Source: Nitrosomonadales bacterium
Lineage (GTDB): Bacteria; Pseudomonadota; Gammaproteobacteria; Burkholderiales; Gallionellaceae
Direction of reading: 5' to 3'
DNA: 64,000 nucleotides
Assembly (NCBI GenBank): GCA_016716325.1
Contig: JADJWO010000001.1
Span: 1,922,001 to 1,986,000 of the forward strand
The stretch's first letter is position 1. Each line of letters starts with the position of its first letter. A model generated the notes under the pieces. It was not told where the DNA came from and ran no database searches. It was given only the letters and a program-made list of their open reading frames with translations. A program made the translations under genes and the position numbers. Below, piece by piece: positions 42,978 to 51,411 of this stretch.

Positions 42978-45900
42978 ATGGGCATCTCCGGGCGTATCGC
43001 CAAATTGTTCCTGCATTCGCAGATGACCCCGCTGCTGGCGCTGGTTGCCGTGTTGCTGGGCGCTTTCGCGGTGCTGGTGACGCCGCGCGAAGAAGAGCCG
43101 CAGATCAATGTGACCATGGCGAACGTGATGATCGCCTACCCCGGCGCATCGGCGCGGGACGTCGCGCAAACCGTGTCGACTCCTGCCGAGCAGGTGTTGG
43201 CGCAGATCGCCGGCGTGGATCATGTGTATTCGGTGGCGCAGCCAGGAATGGCGGTCATTACCGTGCAGTTCAAGGTAGGCGAAGAACATATTTCCTCGCT
43301 GGTGAAGCTCTACGATGTCGTAAATTCCAATGCCGACTGGCTGCCGGTTACGCAGGGAGTCGCGCAACCCATCATCAAGGCCAAAGGCATCGATGACGTA
43401 CCTGTGGTCGCCCTGACCTTGTGGCGCGAGCAACTGGTCGGGGGAGGGATCGAACTGACACAGGTGGCGCATGCCATCGAGGCCGAACTGAAACGGGTGC
43501 CCGGCACACGCGAGGTGAGTACGCTGGGCGGAACGCAACGCATGGTACGCGTGTTGCTCAGCCCGGAGAGCCTGAATGCCCATCAGCTCACCCTGCAGGA
43601 TGTGCGTGCTGCGCTGCGCTCCGCCAATGTCTCGCAGAATGCCGGGAATATGGTGCAGGACAATCGTGAAGTGCTGGTACAGACCGGCAGTTTCCTGAGC
43701 GATGCCAATGAAGTGCGCGAACTGGTGGTCGGCGTGACTAATGGCAAGCCGGTATTTCTGCGCGATGTCGCTGACGTCAGGGACGGAGCTGACCAGCCGG
43801 ACAGTTATGTATGGCTGGGCACTGGATTGGCTGCTACGGACAAACAGATCAAAGCCGAAGGGGAGTTCGCTGCGGTCACGCTGGCGATCACCAAAAAGCC
43901 CGGTGAAAACGCCGTAGAGATTGCCGACAAACTGATGAAGCGGGTGAATGAGCTCAAGGGTAGCGTGATTCCCGGGGATGTGCAGGTCAGCATTACTCGC
44001 AACTACGGTGAAACAGCGAATGACAAGGCGATGAAGCTGATCAAGAAGCTGTTATTCGCGACCTTCGCGGTAGTTGCGCTGGTATGGTTTGCGATGGGCC
44101 GGCGCGAGGCGCTGGTGGTTGGAATCGCAGTGCTGCTGACTCTGGCAGTGACGCTGTTTGCTTCCTGGGCCTACGGTTTTACGCTCAATCGCGTATCACT
44201 GTTTGCGCTGATCTTTTCCATCGGTATCCTGGTGGATGACGCAATCGTCGTGGTGGAGAACATCCATCGCCGCCGTGCGATGGCCGAGCACCAACCGCTC
44301 TCCGAAATCATACCGGAAGCTGTGGACGAGGTAGGTAGCCCGACCATACTTGCCACCTTTACGGTAATTGCGGCATTGCTGCCGATGGCTTTCGTCAGCG
44401 GGCTGATGGGGCCGTACATGAGCCCGATCCCGATCAATGCCAGCATGGGCATGCTGATCTCGCTGGCAGTGGCATTCGTCATCACTCCTTGGCTGGTATA
44501 TCGTTTTGCCGGCGCGCAGCATGAGACGCTCAAGGACGAGCGCGACACTGCCGTCAGCCGTTTCTTCCGCGAACAGCTGAGTCCGTTCCTCAATCGGGAG
44601 CACGGCAAGCCGGCACGGCGCAAGCTGTGGCTGGCCATTTTCGGCGGCTTGTTGCTGGCGGTGTCGCTGGGCGCGGTGAAATTGGTGATTCTGAAAATGT
44701 TGCCGTTCGATAACAAATCGGAATTCCAAATCATAGTGGACATGCCCACCGGTACTGCGCTGGAGCAGACCAGCGCAGTGTTGCATGAGATCAGCGGCTA
44801 TCTGGCAACAGTGCCTGAAGTGACGGATTATCAGGCTTACGCAGGCACGGCTTCGCCGATCAATTTCAATGGTCTGGTCCGCCAGTATTATCTTCGCAGT
44901 GCGGCCGAGCAGGGCGATATCCAGGTCAACCTGCAAGACAAGCATCAGCGCAGCCGCAGCAGCCACGAGATCGCGACTGCCGCACTGGGACCGATCCAGG
45001 AGATCGCGCAACGCTGGGGTGCGAAGGTGAAGATCGTAGAGGTGCCGCCCGGGCCGCCAGTCATGTCTCCCATCGTCGCGGAGATCTATGGGCCGGATTA
45101 CGATGGCGCGCGTGCGGTGGCCGGCAAGGTGCGTGATCAATTCGCAAAGACCGAAGATATCGTTGCCATCGACGACAGTGTTACGGAAGCCGCGCCAAAA
45201 TTGCTGTTGCAAGTGATGCAAAGCAAGGCTGCCCTGCTTGGCGTTGCTCCGCATGACATCGTGGACATGATCGGCATGGCGCTGTCTGGCCAGGATGTCG
45301 CCTCGCTACATGACGAGAACGCCAAATATGCGCCACCGTTGCGCATCGGTCTGCCGCCGGAGCGGCGCAGTCGCATCGACGAGGTGCTCAAACTCAAGGT
45401 GCGCGCGCGCGACGGCGTATTGATTCCGCTTTCCGAGGTGGTGCAAGTGGTTCCGGTGCCGCGCGATTATCCGATCTACCACAAGGATCTGTTGCCGGTA
45501 GTGTATGTGTTCGGTGATATGGCGGGCAAACTGGACAGTCCGCTGTATGGCATGTTCGGCATCAACGGCAAGACCGGCGGCATGGCACTCGAACAGGGCG
45601 GTGTGCTCGAGCCCTACTTCTTCCGGCAACCCGGTGATCCCTATGCCAGTTATGCGATGAAGTGGGACGGCGAATGGCAAGTGACTTTCGAGACATTCCG
45701 CGACATGGGCATTGCCTATGGCGTGGGATTGATCCTGATCTACCTGCTGGTGGTGGCGCAGTTCAAGTCCTACCTTGTGCCGCTGGTGATCATGGCGCCG
45801 ATCCCGCTTACCATCATCGGTGTGATGCCGGGTCATGCCCTGTTCGGTGCGCAGTTCACTGCCACGTCGATGATCGGCATGATCGCACTGGCGGGCATCA

Positions 45901-46178
45901 TCGTGCGCAATTCCATCCTGCTGGTTGACTTTGTCAACCTGCAATTACGCGATGGCATGGATCCGCAACATGCGGTGATCGCCGCCGCCGGCGCGCGCGC
46001 CAAGCCGATCATTCTGACCGGCCTGGCTGCGATGCTGGGGGCGCTGTTCATTCTCGACGACCCGATCTTCAATGGGCTGGCGCTGTCCTTGATTTTCGGC
46101 ATCCTTGTCTCCACATTGCTGACGCTGGTGGTGATACCCGTGTTGTACTACTCGGTGCTGTACAAGAAATTCCCGTAG
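42978..46178 (+). CDS. RND efflux pump permease
   Basis: A 1066-residue inner-membrane proton-driven exporter of the AcrB/HAE superfamily. N-terminal REEEPQINVTMANVMIAYPGAS is the porter-domain start (split: REEEPQINV, MIAYPGAS). Transmembrane helix 4 contains GILVDDAIVVVENIHRRR (Asp-Asp proton relay), and a second helical bundle follows (SMIGMIALAGIIVRNSILLV). I chose ATG 42978. Unlike typical AcrB, residues around 550-600 include a Lys/Arg-rich loop. It is placed with a BigR-like repressor and a DUF2892 protein, which suggests a role in sulfur stress rather than drugs (inference). Confidence 0.93.
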   Translation: MGISGRIAKLFLHSQMTPLLALVAVLLGAFAVLVTPREEEPQINVTMANVMIAYPGASARDVAQTVSTPAEQVLAQIAGVDHVYSVAQPGMAVITVQFKVGEEHISSLVKLYDVVNSNADWLPVTQGVAQPIIKAKGIDDVPVVALTLWREQLVGGGIELTQVAHAIEAELKRVPGTREVSTLGGTQRMVRVLLSPESLNAHQLTLQDVRAALRSANVSQNAGNMVQDNREVLVQTGSFLSDANEVRELVVGVTNGKPVFLRDVADVRDGADQPDSYVWLGTGLAATDKQIKAEGEFAAVTLAITKKPGENAVEIADKLMKRVNELKGSVIPGDVQVSITRNYGETANDKAMKLIKKLLFATFAVVALVWFAMGRREALVVGIAVLLTLAVTLFASWAYGFTLNRVSLFALIFSIGILVDDAIVVVENIHRRRAMAEHQPLSEIIPEAVDEVGSPTILATFTVIAALLPMAFVSGLMGPYMSPIPINASMGMLISLAVAFVITPWLVYRFAGAQHETLKDERDTAVSRFFREQLSPFLNREHGKPARRKLWLAIFGGLLLAVSLGAVKLVILKMLPFDNKSEFQIIVDMPTGTALEQTSAVLHEISGYLATVPEVTDYQAYAGTASPINFNGLVRQYYLRSAAEQGDIQVNLQDKHQRSRSSHEIATAALGPIQEIAQRWGAKVKIVEVPPGPPVMSPIVAEIYGPDYDGARAVAGKVRDQFAKTEDIVAIDDSVTEAAPKLLLQVMQSKAALLGVAPHDIVDMIGMALSGQDVASLHDENAKYAPPLRIGLPPERRSRIDEVLKLKVRARDGVLIPLSEVVQVVPVPRDYPIYHKDLLPVVYVFGDMAGKLDSPLYGMFGINGKTGGMALEQGGVLEPYFFRQPGDPYASYAMKWDGEWQVTFETFRDMGIAYGVGLILIYLLVVAQFKSYLVPLVIMAPIPLTIIGVMPGHALFGAQFTATSMIGMIALAGIIVRNSILLVDFVNLQLRDGMDPQHAVIAAAGARAKPIILTGLAAMLGALFILDDPIFNGLALSLIFGILVSTLLTLVVIPVLYYSVLYKKFP

Positions 46179-46215
46179 AATCCATTCCAATCAAATATCA
46201 AGGAGCTTCAGAACC

Positions 46216-46428
46216 ATGAATGCAGAGCGTATCGTACGCATCGTTGCGGGCAGTTTTATCTTGTTGTCGCTGGCGCTGGGAGTGGACGCCAGTCCATTGT
46301 TCGTGAGCAAATACTTCCTTTTGTTCACCGCATTCGTCGGATTGAATCTGTTCCAGAGCGGCTTCACCCAGTTCTGCCCGCTGAATAACATCCTTGCCAA
46401 GTTCGGCATTAAAAACGGTACGTGCTGA
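46216..46428 (+). CDS. DUF2892 small membrane protein (YgaP C-terminal-like)
   Basis: A 70-residue protein with two hydrophobic helices (about 8-27 and 31-48) and the family tail FCPLNNILAKFGIKNGTC. DUF2892 forms the membrane part of E. coli YgaP, a rhodanese regulated by the BigR-like YgaV. It follows the RND pump by 37 bp and overlaps the next gene. The Cys residues at its end (FCPL, GTC) are conserved features of the family as I recall it. Confidence 0.85.
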   Translation: MNAERIVRIVAGSFILLSLALGVDASPLFVSKYFLLFTAFVGLNLFQSGFTQFCPLNNILAKFGIKNGTC

Positions 46429-48200
46429 AAGATACGTTGCGGTCGATCCGTCCGGCCCACTTCAGTCTGGCCATGGTCGGGTTGATGTGGGTTTTCCCTT
46501 TTCTGCATTACCGGCACCAATATCCGCTGACCTCGTTTGACCAGGAATGGTGGAGCGCCTTGCTGGGCATTTTCGCGCTCACCTTGCTGGTCGCGCGCGA
46601 GTTCTGGCAACAGCCCGAAATCCCGCGCATTGCGCAATTGCCGATAGCGCTGATCGCCGTAGTGCTGTTGCAAATGGTCTTGGGCATGATCGCTTATTTC
46701 GACCAGGGGTTGCTGTATCTGTTGTATCTGCTGTTTGCAGCAATGTTGATGTTGCTCGGCGCGAGACTGCGCGCCAGTTTTGGCATCGATACATTGGCTG
46801 TCGGACTGGCTGTCTTTTTGTTGGTGGGCGCAGAGTTGAGTGCCCTGCTCGGCGTATTGCAGCATTATCGCTGGCATACGCCGCTGGATTTCATCGTGGT
46901 GATGAAGGTTTCATCCAGCGTGTACGGAAACCTTGCGCAGCCTAATCATTTTGCAAATTACATTGCGTTGGGTCTGGCTTCGCTCGGTTTGCTGTTGCAG
47001 TTGCGCAGGCTGAAACCAGCCCACGCGGTGGTTCTGGCCATACCGCTACTGTTCGTGATGACTCTGAGCGGGTCGCGCAGCTCATGGTTGTATCTTCTGT
47101 TGATGGCTGGCATGGCATGGTGGAGTGCGTACCGCGACGCCGGTTTTCGCCTGTTGCTGCGCTACAGCCTGTTGCTGCTGGCGGGCTTCGGCTTGACGCA
47201 CTTGGTCGTGCAATTACCGTTTCTGGCCGGAGCGGACAGCGGCGTCAATACCGTGCAACGCCTGTTCGGTGACGCGGCATCCGGCGCTATAAGGCTGTAC
47301 CTGTGGCAGGAAGCATGGCTGATGTTCACGCAATCACCGTGGCTAGGGGTTGGCTTCGGACAATTTGCCTGGCATCATTTTCAATTATTGCCGGTACTGC
47401 AGCCGGGCAATATTTCCGGACTCTATAACAATGCCCATAACGTCGTTCTGCAGATCGCCGCCGAAGCGGGACTTGCGGGGTTGCTGGCACTGTTCTTTGC
47501 CTTGGGTATCTGGTTGAACGGCCTGCGTCGCGTCGTGCCGGGTGCAGCACAATGGTGGGGCTATGCCATATTGGGCGTGCTGGCCATCCATAGCCTGCTT
47601 GAATATCCGCTGTGGTACACCTATTTCGTGGCAATCGCGGCATTCCTGCTGGGGGCGCTGGACGAAACACGCTACCGGCTGGAATTGCGCAACGTGGGGC
47701 GCTTGTCGATGATGGCGATGCTGTTGCTGGGCTTGATGACGCTGTTACAGTTGCGCAGTGGATATCTGCAACTGAAAGACGTGCTGGCGATCCGCCCGGT
47801 TTCGGGTAATGTCGCCGAGGCGTTCCAGCGCAGCCGCGATGGTCTGATGGAGGTGCATGGCGGATCGCTGCTATCGCCCTACGCCGAGCTGTTCATGAGT
47901 TCGTACGTCGCGGTCAATGATGATCGCCTCAAGGAAAAGCTCGCGCTAAACAGTAATGCGGTACGCTTCATTCCGGAGTCGCAGGCGGTCTACCGACAAG
48001 CGTTTCTGCTGGCGCAGGATGGCCAGATGGGGCCGGCCAAACAAGTGCTGGAGCAAGCGATCTGGTCTTATCCGAGAAACAAGGACGCGCACCGTCTGCT
48101 AGACGATTTGGCCGAGAAGGATCCCGCGCATTTTTCCGCTCTGCTAGAATTCGCCCTTCAGAAAGAACAGGAGCATGAACGTGCAGTTCGTCGTCAGTAA
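46422..48200 (+). CDS. PglL/Wzy-type O-oligosaccharyltransferase (pilin glycosylation candidate)
   Basis: A 592-residue polytopic membrane protein with about 11 helices up to residue 430, then a C-terminal soluble region. The periplasmic loop has the ligase/PglL motif YGNLAQPNHFANYI (key His) and LGVGFGQFAWHH (a second conserved His region). The GTG start at 46422 overlaps the DUF2892 stop by 7 bp. PglL enzymes transfer lipid-linked glycans to Ser/Thr of pilins. The MSHA pilus genes 3 kb downstream make pilin a plausible substrate (inference); an O-antigen ligase is the alternative. Confidence 0.82.
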   Translation: MLKDTLRSIRPAHFSLAMVGLMWVFPFLHYRHQYPLTSFDQEWWSALLGIFALTLLVAREFWQQPEIPRIAQLPIALIAVVLLQMVLGMIAYFDQGLLYLLYLLFAAMLMLLGARLRASFGIDTLAVGLAVFLLVGAELSALLGVLQHYRWHTPLDFIVVMKVSSSVYGNLAQPNHFANYIALGLASLGLLLQLRRLKPAHAVVLAIPLLFVMTLSGSRSSWLYLLLMAGMAWWSAYRDAGFRLLLRYSLLLLAGFGLTHLVVQLPFLAGADSGVNTVQRLFGDAASGAIRLYLWQEAWLMFTQSPWLGVGFGQFAWHHFQLLPVLQPGNISGLYNNAHNVVLQIAAEAGLAGLLALFFALGIWLNGLRRVVPGAAQWWGYAILGVLAIHSLLEYPLWYTYFVAIAAFLLGALDETRYRLELRNVGRLSMMAMLLLGLMTLLQLRSGYLQLKDVLAIRPVSGNVAEAFQRSRDGLMEVHGGSLLSPYAELFMSSYVAVNDDRLKEKLALNSNAVRFIPESQAVYRQAFLLAQDGQMGPAKQVLEQAIWSYPRNKDAHRLLDDLAEKDPAHFSALLEFALQKEQEHERAVRRQ

Positions 48201-48591
48201 CATTTTCCCCATTTCCATCGCCTTGTTCAGCGGCCTCATGCTGTTTTGGTCGATATTCGGCAATCGCATTCGCGGCATCAGGGAGGTCAACTCGACTGAG
48301 GCGCTGCAACTCGTCAACCACAAGAATGCGCTGGTGCTGGATGTGCGCGAGGCGGAAGAGTACAAGTCGGGGCACGTACTGAATTCCAGGTGGATCCCGC
48401 TCGGCAAGCTTGGTGAGCGTATCGGCGAACTGGAAAAGTTCAGGGAGCGTCCTGTCGTGGTGGTATGCCGCAGCGGGAACAGATCCGGCAATGCCTGCGT
48501 GATACTTGGCAAGCGGGGCTTCGGCCAGGTTTATAATCTTGCCGGGGGCATGATGGCATGGCAGAAAGCCAACTTGCCGCTTGACAAATGA
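48175..48591 (+). CDS. Membrane-anchored rhodanese-like protein
   Basis: A 138-residue protein with an N-terminal helix (about 6-28) and a single rhodanese domain. Catalytic Cys98 sits in CRSGNRS, a standard active-site loop; LDVREAEEYKSGHV is the family entrance. It should carry persulfide sulfur between donors and acceptors; the anchor could place it on either membrane face. It overlaps the oligosaccharyltransferase gene by 26 bp and grxC by 4 bp. The rhodanese-glutaredoxin-secB order is common in beta- and gammaproteobacteria. Confidence 0.9.
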   Translation: MNVQFVVSNIFPISIALFSGLMLFWSIFGNRIRGIREVNSTEALQLVNHKNALVLDVREAEEYKSGHVLNSRWIPLGKLGERIGELEKFRERPVVVVCRSGNRSGNACVILGKRGFGQVYNLAGGMMAWQKANLPLDK

Positions 48592-48848
48592 TGGCCAGAG
48601 TATTGATGTACAGTACTGCGGTCTGTCCATTCTGCATCAGGGCTGAGCAGTTATTGCAGCGCAGGGGCGTCCAGGAGATCGAGAAGGTCCGCGTCGATCT
48701 GCAACCGGAGCTGCGAGTGGCGATGATGGAAAAAACCGGGCGACGTACCGTGCCGCAGATTTATATAGGTGACCGACATGTCGGCGGCTATGACGATCTG
48801 GTGACGCTCGATCAATCCGGTGAGTTGGCTCGACTTTTGGCGAATTAA
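48588..48848 (+). CDS. grxC: Glutaredoxin 3
   Basis: An 86-residue thiol oxidoreductase (85 if the second Met is used). The active site CPFC is near residues 13-16, followed by the cis-Pro TVPQIYIGDRHVGGYDDL glutathione site. It belongs to the rhodanese-grxC-secB cluster. Confidence 0.96.
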   Translation: MMARVLMYSTAVCPFCIRAEQLLQRRGVQEIEKVRVDLQPELRVAMMEKTGRRTVPQIYIGDRHVGGYDDLVTLDQSGELARLLAN

Positions 48849-48867
48849 TAACATTTAAGGAAGCGAT

Positions 48868-49335
48868 ATGACTGAAGAAGCACAACAAAATGCCCAGCCA
48901 GTGTTCGGCATGGAGAAGCTCTACGTGAAGGATGTTTCGCTGGAGATTCCGCATGCTCCGCAAATATTCCTGGAACGCGACAATCCGCACATCGAGGTGC
49001 AGTTGCTTACCCAGGCCAGCTCGATTGAGGAAGGTACGTTCGAAGTGGTGGTCATGGCGACGGTAACCGCGAAGTTGGGCGAGAAAGTGATGTTCCTGAT
49101 CGAGGCCAAGCAGGCCGGCATATTCCAGGTGCGCAATGTGCCTGCCGAAGAGATAGATCCAATCCTGGCGGTGATGTGCCCGAACATCCTGTTCCCGTAT
49201 CTGCGCGAAGTCGTTTCGGATATATCTGTCCGCGCCGGTTTTGCACCGGTAATGTTGAACCCGATCAACTTCGAGGTGCTCTACCAGCAAAAGAAACAGC
49301 AGGAACAGGCCGGGGCTTCTGCCACTTCGCATTGA
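48868..49335 (+). CDS. secB: Protein-export chaperone SecB
   Basis: A 155-residue cytosolic tetrameric chaperone that holds preproteins unfolded for SecA. The core has FLERDNPHIEVQLLT-type strands, GIFQVRNV, and CPNILFPYLREVVSDISVRAGF (split: CPNILFPYLREV, VSDISVRAGF). The acidic C-terminus is typical. Its stop overlaps the start of the next gene (TGATG). Confidence 0.97.
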   Translation: MTEEAQQNAQPVFGMEKLYVKDVSLEIPHAPQIFLERDNPHIEVQLLTQASSIEEGTFEVVVMATVTAKLGEKVMFLIEAKQAGIFQVRNVPAEEIDPILAVMCPNILFPYLREVVSDISVRAGFAPVMLNPINFEVLYQQKKQQEQAGASATSH

Positions 49336-49787
49336 TGGGCAAATTTTCTGTCATACGCATGGTGGCTTCATTCGCGCTGTTATGTGGTGCAAGCTCCGTA
49401 TGCGCGATAGATTATGTTTCGGTCGGCGAGAGTAGCGCGATACTCTACGATGCGCCTTCACTCAAAGCCAAAAAACTGTTCGTCGTGAATCGCCACATGC
49501 CGTTCGAGCAGATTGTCACGCTGGATGAGTGGGTCAAGGTACGCGACCGTTCCGGTGGGTTGTACTGGGTGGAAAAACGCGCGTTGAGCAGCGAGCGTTA
49601 TGTGTTTGCGCTGCCTTTGCTGCTGGATGTCCGCGCGGAGCCGGATTCCGGCGCGGCTCGGTTGTTTCAGGTGCGTCAGCAAGTGGCATTGGAGCGCATC
49701 GAGTCGACCGGTACCGGCTGGATCAAGGTACGCCATCAAGATGGCGAGATCGGCTATGTGCGCAGCACAGAAGTCTGGGGCGAATGA
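49335..49787 (+). CDS. Exported protein with two SH3-like domains
   Basis: A 150-residue protein. A signal peptide ends near residue 24 (SSVCAID). Two SH3b repeats follow: ESSAILYDAPSLKAKKLFVV...DEWVKVRDRSGGLYWVEK, and LDVRAEPDSGAARLFQVR...GTGWIKVRHQDGEIGYVR. Such exported proteins are thought to bind the cell wall. ATG 49335 overlaps the secB stop, and gpsA follows at 72 bp. Function unknown. Confidence 0.85.
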   Translation: MGKFSVIRMVASFALLCGASSVCAIDYVSVGESSAILYDAPSLKAKKLFVVNRHMPFEQIVTLDEWVKVRDRSGGLYWVEKRALSSERYVFALPLLLDVRAEPDSGAARLFQVRQQVALERIESTGTGWIKVRHQDGEIGYVRSTEVWGE

Positions 49788-49865
49788 TTTGGCCTTGCTT
49801 TTCGGCGAAATGAAGCTGTTCCCCGGTTTTCTTGCCGGTGACCGGATGAAATCGGGATCGTGCAT

Positions 49866-50861
49866 ATGAACATCACCGTTATCGGCGCGGGGGCATGGGG
49901 CACTGCGCTGGCCAGCAGCCTTGCCCATCACCACCGTGTCACCTTGTGGGCGCGCGATGCCGGGCAGATCGAGGCGATGCGTGCCACGCATTGCAATCAG
50001 CGCTATTTGCCGGATATCGACCTGACGGCCGACCTTGCGTTGAGCGCAGATCTTCAGGGTGCCCTGGCGGCGGCGGATCTGGTCATCTTCGCCGTGCCGA
50101 CGGGTGCGCTACGGGCGACGTTGCGGCAGGTTGCCGATATGCCGTATCGCTCGTTCGGCGTGCTATGGCTGTGCAAAGGTTTCGAGGCAGAGACATCGCT
50201 GTTGCCGCATCAGGTGGTTGCCGAGGAGTTGTCGCAAACGTCGCGCTGCGGCGTGCTTTCCGGGCCCAGCTTCGCGCAGGAAGTGGCGCGCGGTTTGCCT
50301 ACCGCGCTGACGCTTGCTTCCGCCGACGAGGAATTTGCGCGCAACACGGCAAGGGCCCTGCATCATTCGCGCCTGCGCATATACGCCAGCACCGATGTGG
50401 TCGGTGTGGAAGTCGGCGGCGCAGTCAAGAACGTCATGGCGATCGCATCCGGCATATGCGATGGCTTGGGGCTGGGACATAATGCGCGCGCCGCCCTGCT
50501 GACACGGGGCCTGGCCGAGATATCGCGGCTCGGACTGAAGCTTGGCGGCCGCCCGGAAACGCTGGCCGGACTGTCCGGCGCGGGCGACCTGATCCTGACC
50601 TGTACCGGAGACCTGTCGCGCAATCGGCAGGTCGGCTTGATGCTGGCACAACAGCATGACTTGGCGGACATATTGCGCCGGCTCGGTCATGTCGCGGAAG
50701 GTGTTTACACGGTGCGCGAAGTCCATCGGCTTGCGCTGAAACTGGGCGTGGAAATGCCCATTTGCGAAGCGGTCTACCGCATCCTGTATGAGCATGTGGC
50801 AACCGGCGAAGTGGTTGCCGATCTGCTTAACCGCGCACCCAATCTGGAATTCAATCAATAA
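49866..50861 (+). CDS. gpsA: Glycerol-3-phosphate dehydrogenase [NAD(P)+]
   Basis: A 331-residue enzyme making sn-glycerol-3-phosphate from DHAP for phospholipids. The Rossmann motif VIGAGAWGTALA is near the start. Catalytic Lys is in VEVGGAVKNVMAIASG, and GLSGAGDLILTCTG is diagnostic. A GTG at 49860 is an alternative start two codons earlier. The 3' end overlaps the convergent trmL by 11 bp. plsY, which uses the product, is also in this window. Confidence 0.96.
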   Translation: MNITVIGAGAWGTALASSLAHHHRVTLWARDAGQIEAMRATHCNQRYLPDIDLTADLALSADLQGALAAADLVIFAVPTGALRATLRQVADMPYRSFGVLWLCKGFEAETSLLPHQVVAEELSQTSRCGVLSGPSFAQEVARGLPTALTLASADEEFARNTARALHHSRLRIYASTDVVGVEVGGAVKNVMAIASGICDGLGLGHNARAALLTRGLAEISRLGLKLGGRPETLAGLSGAGDLILTCTGDLSRNRQVGLMLAQQHDLADILRRLGHVAEGVYTVREVHRLALKLGVEMPICEAVYRILYEHVATGEVVADLLNRAPNLEFNQ

Positions 50862-51321
50862 TCGCGCCGGCGAATCCGCATTGCCGCCACGCCTCGAATA
50901 ATGCCACCGCAACCGTGTTCGACAGATTCAAGCTGCGACTATCTGGCTGCATCGGTACGCGAACGCGCTGTCCGGCTTTGAATTGCGCCAGGACTTCGGC
51001 AGGAAGACCGCGGCTCTCGGGACCGAATAAGAACGCATCGCCCGGCTGATAGCGCAACCGATGGAATGTTTGCGACCCCTTGGTGGTCAGCGCAAACACG
51101 CGCGATGCATCCAGCCCGGACAAGCAATCCGGAAGGTTGTCATGCACGCGCAACGTGGCAAACTCGTGATAATCCAGCCCGGCACGGATAAGTTGCTTGT
51201 CTTCCAGTGTGAAGCCGAGCGGACGGATCAGATGCAACTGACAGCCGGTGTTGGCGCACAGGCGAATGATGTTGCCGGTGTTTGGCGGGATTTCCGGCTG
51301 GTAGAGGATCACATGGAACAT
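50851..51321 (-). CDS. trmL: tRNA (cytidine/uridine-34-2'-O)-methyltransferase
   Basis: A 156-residue SPOUT enzyme. PEIPPNTGNIIRLCANTG near the N-terminus and the C-terminal knot LFGPESRGLP plus RSLNLSNTVAVALFE are the TrmL signatures. Length matches E. coli YibK. It is convergent with gpsA, with the last 11 bp overlapping. Confidence 0.96.
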   Translation of the reverse strand: MFHVILYQPEIPPNTGNIIRLCANTGCQLHLIRPLGFTLEDKQLIRAGLDYHEFATLRVHDNLPDCLSGLDASRVFALTTKGSQTFHRLRYQPGDAFLFGPESRGLPAEVLAQFKAGQRVRVPMQPDSRSLNLSNTVAVALFEAWRQCGFAGAIID

Positions 51322-51411
51322 GAAGTAAGGCTTGTCAGTACAGGAAAAAAAGGCTAACTTCCATTCGCAGAACAGTTTTACTGCGGCGATAACTATATCA
51401 GGGAAGATGTC

